From Oxalobacteraceae bacterium UBA6704 (GTDB lineage Bacteria > Pseudomonadota > Gammaproteobacteria > Burkholderiales > Burkholderiaceae_D), in NCBI GenBank assembly GCA_002454505.1, contig DKJA01000212.1, positions 1-36,069 on the forward strand: a DNA stretch of 36,069 bases, given 5' to 3'. Of the stretch, positions 8,149 through 16,617 are shown in pieces. Positions within the stretch are counted from its first letter, which is position 1, and each line of letters opens with the position of its first letter. The notes beneath the pieces were generated by a model. It worked only from the letters and a program-made list of their open reading frames with translations, was not told where the DNA came from and did not search any database. A program made the translations under genes and the position numbers.

Positions 8149-8711
8149 ATGCATTTACTGCGCCGCGCTGACGCTCCTGCCTGCCTGGCAAACTATCGTC
8201 ATGGCGTCGATCGCTGGGACCACACCTGCCCCTCCAGCGACGAAAGGGAGCAGATCTGGGTCCAGCTCGACGCAATGCAGCATGAGCGTTGCGCCTACTG
8301 CGAGAAGAATTTATCCAGGGCGTGTCATATCGAGCATTTCGGCCAGCGCCGCAGCTATCCCCAAGGCACCTTTGCGTGGGACAACCTGTTTGGTTCGTGC
8401 GATCGGCCCGACTCATGTGGCAGGCACAAGGACAATTGCGGTCCATACGACCATGCAGACCTGATCAAGCCGGATGTCGAAGACCCGGAACACTACCTGG
8501 TATTTGTCGCGACCGGGGCCGTGCAGGTTCGGAGCGACCTCAATGCCGCGACCGACGCAAGGCGGAGGAGACCATCCGCGTCTTCAATTTGAACGGGACC
8601 CGGGGTGACGCCGAAGTTCTTCCACTGATTGAAGAAGAACTTCTAAATATCGCGCAGTTGCCTCATGCAACTGCGATGAAACATCTGCTGACAAGACAGA
8701 GCCGCACCTGA
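8149..8711 (+). pseudogene. ptuB: Septu/retron-type HNH endonuclease PtuB, frameshifted
   Basis: From ATG 8149 the frame encodes an HNH endonuclease of the TIGR02646/PtuB type. Putative metal and catalytic residues are C48-x2-C51, H60-I-E-H63, N79, C84, C90 and H93-K-D95. The frame stops at 8590-8592 after a non-homologous tail (TDARRRRPSASSI), giving 147 residues. The natural continuation (DRRKAEETIRVFNLNGTRGD onward, ending at 8711) lies in the frame starting at 8523. Adding one G between 8550 and 8551 joins the two into a 187-residue protein reading LNAADRRKAEET. So one base appears to be missing. All HNH residues are before the break, so a truncated nuclease could still be made. No slippery heptamer is seen, which argues against programmed frameshifting; sequencing error cannot be excluded. 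Confidence 0.75.
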
Positions 8712-8777
8712 GGTGATCGAAAGGCACGCCGAGATCCCATAATCGCCCCTTCGCCGACTGATTCAGGATCGACACCG

Positions 8778-9791
8778 ATGGCACTTGTCTTTGAAGTTTT
8801 CGACGCCGATTCCGGCGCCTTTTCCTATACCGGCGAGCCGTACCGCAGCTTGCTGCCACGCCTCCACGACGTGCTGGAAGCGCGCGAGAGCGGTCAGCTG
8901 AGCGAGAAACGCTATCTGACCGCGCTGGACGAGCTGCTGGCAGCGGCGCCCGATTTCCTTGGCGCGCACACGCATGTCGCGCTCTACTGGCACCAGCAGG
9001 GCAAGCCGAAGAAGGCGCTGGATGCCGCCCTGCTTGGCCTCGGCGCAGCCAACCGGCTGATCCCCGAAGGATACGCGGGTACCATCGATTGGCGCGACGT
9101 GGACAACCGCGCCTATCTGCGCAGCATGCACGTGGCGCTGATGTCCTATATCCGCCTGCGCCGGCACAGGGATGCGGTCGTGCTGTGCGAGCAGATGCTG
9201 GCCCGCAATCCGAACGACAACCAGGGCGTGCGCTACCTGATCGGCTCCGAGGCGCTGCGCGCGGATGAGTACCGCCGGGCCGGCGAACTGCTCGCGGCGC
9301 ACGCGCCCGACTACCCGCCTTGCTGGTACGAACTGGGCCTGCTGCATACCACGCTAGGCAAGTGGCTCCCTGCGGCGACGGCCCTGCGGCGGGGTTTCGC
9401 CGCGAATCCCTACATCGCCGAAATACTGGGCGGCAATCCGCGCCCGGCGCTGCAGGCTGTCTGGCACCAGTCGAACTTCGCAGAACCGGAAACCGCCCGC
9501 GATTATCTTGGCGCGTATCAAGACCTGTGGCACGCCAATATCCACTGCCTGCCGTTCGCGCGCTGGCTGTTCAATCACCCGCTGGTGCTGGCCGAACGCG
9601 CCGCGATCATGGCGTGCCGCGAAGCGTTATTGCGAGAACAGGATCATGCTGCCCGCGCCCGCCTGGCCGCCAAGGAGCAAGCCCTGATCGCCGCCATCGA
9701 CGACAAGCTGTCCGCGGCCATCGTCACCGGGCCCACCGACGCACATGGACGACTCATCCCGCCCTGGCTGATCGGCCAGGCAGAAGGATAA
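8778..9791 (+). CDS. TPR repeat protein of unknown function
   Basis: A 337-residue soluble protein with no signal peptide or membrane segment. Tetratricopeptide-like helical pairs cover roughly residues 35-230: LDELLAAAPDFLGAHTHVAL, YIRLRRHRDAVVLCEQMLAR, then ARNPNDNQGVRYLIGSEAL. The stretch DWRDVDNRAYLRSMH followed by NPNDNQGVRYL resembles a group of ST7-like bacterial TPR proteins, recalled by pattern only. The C-terminal third (about 230-337) is helical and charged, with no motif I recognise. TPRs normally bind partner proteins; the partner is unknown. It lies just downstream of the defence module, but its GC-rich codon use matches the chromosome, so I do not count it as part of that module. 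Confidence 0.75.
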   Translation: MALVFEVFDADSGAFSYTGEPYRSLLPRLHDVLEARESGQLSEKRYLTALDELLAAAPDFLGAHTHVALYWHQQGKPKKALDAALLGLGAANRLIPEGYAGTIDWRDVDNRAYLRSMHVALMSYIRLRRHRDAVVLCEQMLARNPNDNQGVRYLIGSEALRADEYRRAGELLAAHAPDYPPCWYELGLLHTTLGKWLPAATALRRGFAANPYIAEILGGNPRPALQAVWHQSNFAEPETARDYLGAYQDLWHANIHCLPFARWLFNHPLVLAERAAIMACREALLREQDHAARARLAAKEQALIAAIDDKLSAAIVTGPTDAHGRLIPPWLIGQAEG

Positions 9792-9877
9792 GCTTCCCGC
9801 TCCCCGATGTGCGTAGAATGCCGCTGTAGCGTTACTTCAACAGCAATGTCTACCGGCGCACTTCGGGGAACCTGACA

Positions 9878-10534
9878 ATGTTTTCGACGCACCTTCTGAA
9901 CATCGGCTGGCATATCGCCGCCGGCATCGCGGCGATGGCCATGGGCGGCTATCTGCTGGCCACGCCCAAGGGCACGGCGCAACATCGCAGGCAGGGCCGG
10001 TTGTTCGTGGTGCTGACGTTGATGGTCTGTGCTTCCGCGGTAATCGGCAGCATCTTCTTTCGCTTCTTCCCCATCTTTGCCGTGCTCACCGTGCTGGTGC
10101 TGTACCAGCTGCTGAGCGGCTGGCACGTCATCTATACCAGGGCGGCCGGGCCGGACTGGCTCGATGCGGCGCTGGCCGCTGGCGCCATTGCCTGGGTGTT
10201 GTGGCTGCTCCCGCGCGTGCTGGGCACCGAGCCCCTGCATGGAGGCAATCGCGTGGTCACCTATTCGACGCTGGGCGCGATCGCCGGCCTGATTACCTAC
10301 GACGTGCTGCGCTGGGTCTTTCCGCGCCGCTGGCATGCCACGCTGTGGCGCTACGAGCATATCTACAAGATCGTCGCCTCGCTGTTTGCGATGCTGTCTG
10401 CCGCGGTGGGCAACCTCGTCAGGTTCGGGCAGCCATGGTCGCAGCTGCTGCCGTCGGCTGTCGGCCTGGTCGTCATCCTGTGGTTTTTCCGGCGTAATTA
10501 CCGGGAACGGCCGCAGGTGACATCGGCCGCGTGA
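9878..10534 (+). CDS. Multi-pass membrane protein, DUF2306-like
   Basis: A 218-residue hydrophobic protein with about six or seven predicted membrane helices, for example LLNIGWHIAAGIAAMAMGGY, LFVVLTLMVCASAVIGSIFF and LLPSAVGLVVILWFFRRNY. The N-terminal pattern (HI-G, then TPKGTAQHRRQGRLFV before a helix) resembles DUF2306-type proteins, where a loop TPKG-xxHR-xG is typical. The function is not known to me. It probably has its own promoter: 86 bases separate it from the TPR gene. A 214-base spacer before the sigma gene contains GC-rich imperfect repeats and then the Fur-controlled promoter. Confidence 0.65.
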   Translation: MFSTHLLNIGWHIAAGIAAMAMGGYLLATPKGTAQHRRQGRLFVVLTLMVCASAVIGSIFFRFFPIFAVLTVLVLYQLLSGWHVIYTRAAGPDWLDAALAAGAIAWVLWLLPRVLGTEPLHGGNRVVTYSTLGAIAGLITYDVLRWVFPRRWHATLWRYEHIYKIVASLFAMLSAAVGNLVRFGQPWSQLLPSAVGLVVILWFFRRNYRERPQVTSAA

Positions 10535-10652
10535 ATGGTCGACAAGAGGAACTTGCCGGAACCTTTCGAGACCAAGCCAGGATCGGGGATGTACCACGGT
10601 CGTGCCGCGCGGACCGCGCGCGCGTTGCGCGGTGGTCTCCGACCGGCCGCCA

Positions 10653-10682
10653 TTGCCAGAGCCGCCCAAACTCCGCTAGAAT
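10653..10682 (+). promoter_or_regulatory. Sigma-70-like promoter of the iron-uptake sigma gene
   Basis: TTGCCA at 10653-10658 and TAGAAT at 10677-10682 are separated by 18 bases, a reasonable sigma-70 pair. The -10 element overlaps the start of the Fur box, so Fur binding would block RNA polymerase. It lies about 65 bases upstream of the sigma factor start. Confidence 0.5.
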
Positions 10683-10699
10683 GAGAATAATTCTTATTC
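10679..10699 (+). promoter_or_regulatory. Fur box (ferric uptake repressor operator)
   Basis: The 21-base sequence centred on AATGAGAATAATTCTTATT is a near-palindrome of GAATGAGAAT and ATTCTTATTC. It matches 12 of 19 positions of the classical Fur consensus, with well-conserved inner half-sites. Its AT richness stands out sharply from the GC-rich surroundings. It sits directly in front of a FecI-type sigma gene, the usual target of Fur. Confidence 0.8.
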
Positions 10700-10748
10700 A
10701 AACATCCTCCGGCTCCGGCCAGCAGCAGGATACAGACTGGAGGGTGCC

Positions 10749-11309
10749 GTGCCGGCCGCCGATCCCGCAACGCAGCAGTTCGACGCGCTCTACACCAGCC
10801 ACCATGGCTGGCTGTACGGCTGGCTGCGTTACCGGCTCGGCAACGCCAGCGAGGCAGCCGACCTGGCGCACGACACCTTTGTTCGGTTGCTCGCCAGCCG
10901 CAATCACCCCTGCTTCGGCAGCGTGCCCGAAGCACGCGCCTATCTACGCACGACGGCGAAGAACCTGTGCATCAACCTGTGGCACCGCCAGGAGATCGAG
11001 CGGGCCTGGCTGGACACGCTCGCCGCTGCGCCGCAGGACCATTGCCCGTCGGCCGAACGGCAGGCGATGGTGCTGCAGGCGCTGGAGGAAGTCGGCGCCA
11101 TGCTGCGGCAGCTGTCGCCCAAGGCGTCGCGGGCTTTCCTGCTTGCCGTGGTCTGCGACATGACCGACGATGAAGTGGGCGCCGAGCTGGGCGTTTCCGG
11201 GCGCATGGTGCGCAAGTACGTCGCGCAAGCCATGCTGGGCTGCCTGACGCTGCATGCGCGCCAGACGGCCGCCGAACTGCGGCAGGAGCCCGGGCCGGCA
11301 AGGCCATGA
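10749..11309 (+). CDS. FecI-type ECF sigma factor
   Basis: A 186-residue extracytoplasmic-function sigma factor of the iron-starvation group. Sigma region 2 is seen in FDALYTSHHGWLYGWLRYRL and AADLAHDTFVRLLASR (residues about 11-53), and region 4 in LSPKASRAFLLAVVCDMTDD followed by LGVSGRMVRKYVAQAM (about 120-166). FecI-type factors direct RNA polymerase to the promoter of the cognate receptor gene after a signal passes through FecR. I use the GTG at 10749, which puts region 2 at the normal distance from the N-terminus. The Fur box lies 50 bases upstream. The stop overlaps the fecR-like ATG (ATGA), so the two are translationally coupled. Confidence 0.93.
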   Translation: MPAADPATQQFDALYTSHHGWLYGWLRYRLGNASEAADLAHDTFVRLLASRNHPCFGSVPEARAYLRTTAKNLCINLWHRQEIERAWLDTLAAAPQDHCPSAERQAMVLQALEEVGAMLRQLSPKASRAFLLAVVCDMTDDEVGAELGVSGRMVRKYVAQAMLGCLTLHARQTAAELRQEPGPARP

Positions 11310-12292
11310 CACAAGCCGCCGTCGCCGCGCCATCCCACGCCGTGCTGGCCCAGGCCGCCGAATGGTATGCCTGCCTGCGCGATGGCCAGGCCAGCCCGCG
11401 CGAGCGCGCTGCGTGGCAGGAGTGGCTGCACGCGGCCGAGGAACACCAGGCCGCTTGGCGCTATGTGGAAGACATCGGCCGCGGCTTCGCGCCGCTGCGC
11501 GGTATGCCCGAAGCGCGGCTGGCTGCCGACACGCTGGGCACCGCCGCCGAACGCCTGCATGGCCGCCGCCGCGTGCTGGCCAGCGTGGCGCTGCTGGCGG
11601 GCAGCGGCGCGCTGGGCTGGCTGGGCTGGCGCGAGGCGCTGCTGCCCGCCGTCGTGATGGCCTGGGCGGCCGACCAGCACACCGGCACAGGCGAACAACG
11701 CAAGGTCACGCTGGCCGACGGCAGCCGGCTGTGGCTCAATACCGCCACGGCGATCAATCTCGATTTCACGCCGCAGGCGCGCCGCATCGCGCTGGTGGCC
11801 GGCGAAATCTTCATCGAGACGGCGCACGATACGGCGCGTCCCTTCCATGTCGAGACCTCCCATGGCCGCATGCAGGCGCTGGGCACTCGCTTCAACGTCC
11901 GCCTGGGCGACGCGGATACCCACCTAGCCGTCTACCAGGGCGCGGTGGCCATCCGCACGATGGACAATGGCGCCACACGCGTTGTCTCGGCCAACCAGCA
12001 GGCGCGCTTCGACGGCCGCCACATTGCCGCTACCGAACCGGCCGCGATGGCGCACGAGGCTTGGCGGCAGGGCATCCTGGTGGCGGACAATATTCCGCTG
12101 CGCGAGGTCGTGCAGGAGCTGCGCCGCTACCGCCACGGCCACCTGGGCGTGGCCGACGACGTGGCTGACCTGACCGTCTACGGCAATTTCCCGCTCCACG
12201 ATACCGACCACGTACTGCGCATGCTGGCCTCGGTGCTGCCGGTACGCATCGAGCAGCCGCTGCCCTGGTGGACCACCATCGGGCCACGCTGA
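11306..12292 (+). CDS. FecR-family anti-sigma/signal relay protein
   Basis: A 328-residue single-pass inner-membrane regulator. The cytoplasmic N-terminus (residues about 10-55, LAQAAEWYACLRDGQASPRE through WRYVEDIGRGF) is the DUF4880-type sigma-binding segment. One membrane helix follows at about 90-110 (VLASVALLAGSGALGWLGW). The periplasmic FecR domain starts near 130 (GEQRKVTLADGSRLWLNTAT) and contains ETSHGRMQALGTRFNVR. The C-terminal 70 residues (VADNIPLREVVQELRRYRHG onward) form the STN-like domain that contacts the receptor signalling domain. The gene order sigma-fecR-receptor and the overlap with the sigma gene support a complete cell-surface signalling cascade. Confidence 0.93.
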   Translation: MTQAAVAAPSHAVLAQAAEWYACLRDGQASPRERAAWQEWLHAAEEHQAAWRYVEDIGRGFAPLRGMPEARLAADTLGTAAERLHGRRRVLASVALLAGSGALGWLGWREALLPAVVMAWAADQHTGTGEQRKVTLADGSRLWLNTATAINLDFTPQARRIALVAGEIFIETAHDTARPFHVETSHGRMQALGTRFNVRLGDADTHLAVYQGAVAIRTMDNGATRVVSANQQARFDGRHIAATEPAAMAHEAWRQGILVADNIPLREVVQELRRYRHGHLGVADDVADLTVYGNFPLHDTDHVLRMLASVLPVRIEQPLPWWTTIGPR

Positions 12293-12485
12293 AAAAATTC
12301 AAGAAATATTCACATCGCGGTTCCGGGTTGCGGGCACTCGCCGGTTTAACCAGGTGAGAAGACATCATCGCCACGAACCCCGCCCCCGGGTGCAACGCTC
12401 GCCGCACGGCTCGAGCACAGGCAGCCATATGGATCGGCCGATGACGCGCTTCGCCCCATTGACATCAGCCTGAAGGAAAACATCG

Positions 12486-14999
12486 ATGCTTCACCGCCGC
12501 GCAAAGCGCCACCCCGGCCTGTCCGCCGCCCCGGCTTCCGCCGTCCGTCCACTGGCCGTTGCCGTTCACCTGCTGGTCATCGGCCTGGCAGGCTGGGGCC
12601 CAGCCGCTCAGGCGCAGACCGCCATCGCCGCGCAGGCCACCCGCGCCTACGCGATCCCGGCCGGTCCGCTGGGCAGCGCACTGTCCCGGTTCGCCAGCGA
12701 GACGGGCATCTACGTGGCCGGCGCCGGCAGCGCCGTACAGGGCAAGACCAGCCACGGTTTGACGGGCCGCTACACCGTGTCGGCCGGCTTCGCGGTGCTG
12801 CTGGCCGAGACGGGCCTGGAAGCGTTCCGGCAGGCCGACGGCAGCTACGGGCTGCGTCCGGAATCCACGCAGGCGGCCACCGATACCATGCCCGCCGTCG
12901 AGGTGAGCGCCACGGCGCAGCGCGACGGTACCACCGAAGGCACGCGCAGCTACGCCGCAACGGGCCCCGTCACAACTGCCACGCGCCTGCCGATGACGCT
13001 GCGCGAAACGCCGCAGACGATCAGCGTGATGACCCGCCAGCGCCTCGACGACGAAGGCATCGACAGCATCGAGACGGTGCTCGACCGCACGCCCGGCATG
13101 TCGGTGCAGAACATCGGCGCCAGCCGCTTCTCGATCCTGTCGCGCGGCTCGGGCATCGACAATTACCAGTACGACGGCATCGTCACGGCCACCGACATCG
13201 TGTCGCAGAACGTGCCGCAGTCGCAGGCCGACCTGGCCATCTACGACCGCGTCGAAGTGCTGCGCGGCGCAGCCGGCCTGCTGACGGGCGTGGGCGATCC
13301 GTCCGGCACCATCAACCTGGTGCGCAAGAAGCCCACGCGCGAACTCCAGGGCTATGTCAGCCTCACCGGCGGCAGCTGGGACCACGGCCGCGCCGAGGTC
13401 GACCTGGCCGGTCCGCTGAACGCCGCCGGCAGCCTGCGCGGACGGGTGGTGGCCGCGCACGAACAGGGCGGCACGCACATCGACTGGTACAAGCAGAAGA
13501 AATCCGTGCTATATGGCGTGCTGGAAGCGGATCTCACGCCGACCACGCTGCTGACGGCAGGCCTGGACTACCAGCGCAACGACCCGCGCGGCCAGTCGGC
13601 CACCGGCCTGCCGCTGTTCTACAGCGACGGCCAGCAGACCGACTTCAGCCCGCACGCGAATGCGGCGGCGCGCTGGAAGAAAAACGAGATCGATGCCTAC
13701 AACGCCTTCGTCAACGTGGAGCATCGCTTCGTCAACGACTGGGCCGTGAAACTGTCGATGAACTACATGGACGGCAAGCGCGAGTTCTCCGGCGGCGATG
13801 CCAGCTGGGGCTTCCCCGACCGTGCAACGGGCGACGGCGTGCGCCTGTACGGCGGCCTCGGTTCGGCCAAACAGCGGCAGAGCGGCTTCGACGTGCAGAC
13901 GCACGGCCCGTTCGAATTCATGGGCCGCCGGCACGAAGCGGCCTTCGGCTACAACTGGTCCGAGTTCAACAACTTCCACGAACCGCAAAAAGGCGCGGCG
14001 ATCGAAGGTCGCTACGTCAACCTGTACAGCTGGGGCAACGAGACGGCCGGCCCCACCATCACGGGCGAGAAACTGTACGACTACGACGGCTGGCAGAAGC
14101 AGAGCGGCCTGTATGGCGCGCTGCGCTTCAAGCCGCGCGACGACCTGTCCGTCATCGTCGGTGCGCGCGTGAGCCGCTACCGCTACAAGCTGGCCCTCGC
14201 CTATACCGATCCCGTGGTGGCGGCACGCAGCAACCGCACCACCAATATGGAGGAAAACGGCGTCGTCACGCCGTATGCCGGCGTGGTGTATGACCTCGAC
14301 GGCACGCACTCGGTGTATGCCAGCTACACCAGCATCTTCAAGCCGCAGAGCCAGCGCGACCGCGACGGCAACGTGCTCGATCCCCGCAAGGGCAACAACT
14401 TCGAAGTGGGCGTGAAGAGCGACTGGCTGGGCGGCGCACTGACCAGTGCCGTAGCGCTTTACGAAATCCGCCAGGACAACCTGGCCGAAGCGGACGGCGG
14501 CCAGACCGTGCCCGGCACCTCGCCCGTCGAAGCGGCTTACCGCGCGGTGAAAGGCGCCAGGACGCGCGGTGCCGATTTCGAGCTCACCGGCGAACTGGCG
14601 CGCGGCTGGCAGGCCAGCGCCAGCTACAGCTACGGTTCCACCGATGATGCCGGCGGAACGCGCATCCGCACCGTGTTCCCCCGCCAGATGGCCAAGCTGT
14701 GGACCAGCTACCGGCTGCCCGGCGCATGGAGCCGCCTGACCGTCGGCGGCGGCGGCAACTGGCAGGGCCGCATCTACTACACGGCCACGTCGTCCGGCCT
14801 GGCGCTGTATGGCCAGCAGAAGGCGTATGCAGTGGCGAACCTGATGGCGCGCTACGACTTCAGTCCGCAGCTGTCGGCCACGTTGAACCTGAACAATGCG
14901 TTCGACCGGAAGTATCTGCAGGGTCTCGACACGACCTTCTACACCGGCATCTACGCGCCAACCCGCAATGCGCAGCTGAACCTGCGCTACAGCTTCTGA
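12486..14999 (+). CDS. TonB-dependent siderophore receptor with signalling domain
   Basis: An 837-residue outer-membrane transporter. A signal peptide ends near AQAQ (residues 41-44). The STN signalling domain at about 54-106 (AYAIPAGPLGSALSRFASET) marks a FecA/FpvA-type transducer that talks to FecR. A TonB-box-like PAVEVSAT lies near 136-143, followed by the plug (about 165-275: LPMTLRETPQTISVMTRQRL, YDRVEVLRGAAGLLTGVGDP, SGTINLVRKKP). The rest is a 22-strand barrel ending in aromatic Phe (LNLRYSF). The plug resembles FhuE/FpvA-type ferric-hydroxamate receptors, but the ligand cannot be read from sequence. An AAGGAAA ribosome binding site precedes ATG 12486. A 193-base leader separates it from fecR and should hold the sigma-dependent promoter. 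Confidence 0.95.
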   Translation: MLHRRAKRHPGLSAAPASAVRPLAVAVHLLVIGLAGWGPAAQAQTAIAAQATRAYAIPAGPLGSALSRFASETGIYVAGAGSAVQGKTSHGLTGRYTVSAGFAVLLAETGLEAFRQADGSYGLRPESTQAATDTMPAVEVSATAQRDGTTEGTRSYAATGPVTTATRLPMTLRETPQTISVMTRQRLDDEGIDSIETVLDRTPGMSVQNIGASRFSILSRGSGIDNYQYDGIVTATDIVSQNVPQSQADLAIYDRVEVLRGAAGLLTGVGDPSGTINLVRKKPTRELQGYVSLTGGSWDHGRAEVDLAGPLNAAGSLRGRVVAAHEQGGTHIDWYKQKKSVLYGVLEADLTPTTLLTAGLDYQRNDPRGQSATGLPLFYSDGQQTDFSPHANAAARWKKNEIDAYNAFVNVEHRFVNDWAVKLSMNYMDGKREFSGGDASWGFPDRATGDGVRLYGGLGSAKQRQSGFDVQTHGPFEFMGRRHEAAFGYNWSEFNNFHEPQKGAAIEGRYVNLYSWGNETAGPTITGEKLYDYDGWQKQSGLYGALRFKPRDDLSVIVGARVSRYRYKLALAYTDPVVAARSNRTTNMEENGVVTPYAGVVYDLDGTHSVYASYTSIFKPQSQRDRDGNVLDPRKGNNFEVGVKSDWLGGALTSAVALYEIRQDNLAEADGGQTVPGTSPVEAAYRAVKGARTRGADFELTGELARGWQASASYSYGSTDDAGGTRIRTVFPRQMAKLWTSYRLPGAWSRLTVGGGGNWQGRIYYTATSSGLALYGQQKAYAVANLMARYDFSPQLSATLNLNNAFDRKYLQGLDTTFYTGIYAPTRNAQLNLRYSF

Positions 15000-15012
15000 G
15001 CCGGGCCGCCTG

Positions 15013-16617
15013 ATGAAAGCACACCTGCGCCAGTCGATGGCCTGGCTGCACACCTGGGTGGGCCTGACGGCCGGCTGGGTGCTGTTCTTCGTGTTCGTCA
15101 CCGGCACGGCCGGCTACTTCCAGCAGGAGATCACCCGCTGGATGCAGCCGGAACAGCCGGCGGACAACCGCGAGCTCGCCGGCCGCGTCGCCAACGGGCA
15201 TATGCTGTCGCTGGCGCTGGACCGGCTGGACAAGGTGGCGCCCGCCGCCGCCAGCTGGCGCATCACGCTGCCGCACGAAGCGCTGTCGCCGCGCGGCTGG
15301 CAGCCGCTGGCGATCCGCTGGGAAGACATGCCGGCACCCGGCCGCGAACGGGGCGCCAGCGGCACCGAGCAGCTCGATCCCCGCACGGGCGCCGTGCAAG
15401 CCCACGGCCTCGAACCGCGCGAGACGTACGGCGGGCTGGGGCTGTACCGCATGCACTACGAGCTGCGCTACATGCCGTTCGACTGGGCGGTGCGCATCGT
15501 CGGTGCGTGCACGATGCTGATGCTGCTGGCGATCGTCAGCGGCGTGATCACCCACAAGAAGATCTTCAGGGACTTCTTCACCTTCCGCCCGGACAAGGGC
15601 CAGCGCAGCTGGCTGGATGCGCACAATGCCATCAGCGTGATGGCGCTGCCGTTCTTCCTGATGATCACCTACAGCGGCCTGCTGTTCTTCCTCTTCCTGT
15701 ACATGCCGGCCGGCCGCGACCTGCTGTACGGCGCCGGCCCGATGGCCAACAAGGCCTATTACGACGAGCTGCTCGAACGGGGGCACGAACATCAGCCTGT
15801 CCGGCGGCCACGGGCCGATGTCGCCGCGCTGGTCGCACAGGGCGAGGCGCAATGGGGGCGAGGCAACGTTGCGACCGTCACCATCGAACGCACACGCGGC
15901 GAGGCGCCGGCGGTCGTCGTCGCCCGCGCCAATCACGGCAGCCTGGATTTCTTCAACCCGCCGAAGTTGCGCTTCCATGCCGACACTGCCGCGCCGCTGG
16001 CCGAAAAGCCGGCAGCGGGCGGCAGCGCGCGCATCACGCAGGTGGTGACGCTGAACCTGCACGAAGGCCTGTTCGCGGACATCTGGGGCCGCTGGCTGTT
16101 CTTCGTCGCCGGCCTGCTGGGCTGCGCAATGATCGGCACCGGCCTGGTGCTGTGGACCGTCAAGCGCCGCAGGCAGCACCTGGCCCTCGACGGCGCCGGT
16201 CACGGACACGTCGGCCTGCGGCTGGTGGAAACGCTCAATGTCGCCACCATCGCCGGCCTGCCGCTGGCCGTGGCCGCGTATTTCTGGGCCAACCGCCTGC
16301 TGCCCGTGGGGATGCCCGGTCGCGCCGACTGGGAGGTGCACTGCCTGTTCGCCATGTGGCTGGCCACGCTGTTCTACGCGCTGGCCCGGCCGCTGGGCCG
16401 CGCCTGGGTCGAGCTGTTCGGCCTGGCCGGCATGGCGTTCGCCGCCGTGCCGGCGCTCAATGCGCTGACCACCGAACGGCACCTGGGCCGCAGCGTGGCC
16501 GCGGGCGACTGGGTGTTTGCCGGATTCGATCTCGCCATGCTGGCGCTGGCACTGCTGCTGGCGGCCATGGCGCGCAAGGTGAAGCGCCGGCTGACGCCGG
16601 CCGGGGAGCCGACATGA
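15013..16617 (+). CDS. PepSY-associated membrane protein (PiuB-like)
   Basis: A 534-residue inner-membrane protein of the PepSY-TM family. The first helix covers about residues 12-36 (LHTWVGLTAGWVLFFVFVTG), with another at about 160-180 (VRIVGACTMLMLLAIVSGVI) followed by THKKIFRDFFTFRPDKGQR, a hallmark segment with the conserved HKKIF. More helices follow at about 205-235, 360-385 and 415-525. Periplasmic PepSY-like segments lie between helices. Relatives next to siderophore receptors are thought to reduce or release iron from ferric-siderophores at the inner membrane. It starts 13 bases after the receptor gene and its stop overlaps the next start codon. Confidence 0.9.
   Translation: MKAHLRQSMAWLHTWVGLTAGWVLFFVFVTGTAGYFQQEITRWMQPEQPADNRELAGRVANGHMLSLALDRLDKVAPAAASWRITLPHEALSPRGWQPLAIRWEDMPAPGRERGASGTEQLDPRTGAVQAHGLEPRETYGGLGLYRMHYELRYMPFDWAVRIVGACTMLMLLAIVSGVITHKKIFRDFFTFRPDKGQRSWLDAHNAISVMALPFFLMITYSGLLFFLFLYMPAGRDLLYGAGPMANKAYYDELLERGHEHQPVRRPRADVAALVAQGEAQWGRGNVATVTIERTRGEAPAVVVARANHGSLDFFNPPKLRFHADTAAPLAEKPAAGGSARITQVVTLNLHEGLFADIWGRWLFFVAGLLGCAMIGTGLVLWTVKRRRQHLALDGAGHGHVGLRLVETLNVATIAGLPLAVAAYFWANRLLPVGMPGRADWEVHCLFAMWLATLFYALARPLGRAWVELFGLAGMAFAAVPALNALTTERHLGRSVAAGDWVFAGFDLAMLALALLLAAMARKVKRRLTPAGEPT

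Noticed and set aside
8523..8592. Programmed ribosomal frameshift in ptuB
   Set aside because: No slippery X-XXY-YYZ heptamer and no obvious downstream pseudoknot at the crossing point. A simple one-base loss explains the data better.
10588..10640. Terminator in the GC-rich stretch before the Fur-controlled promoter
   Set aside because: CCGCGC/GCGCGG and ACCA/TGGT can pair only with a 7-base bulge and no T-run. Random pairing is likely in such GC-rich sequence.
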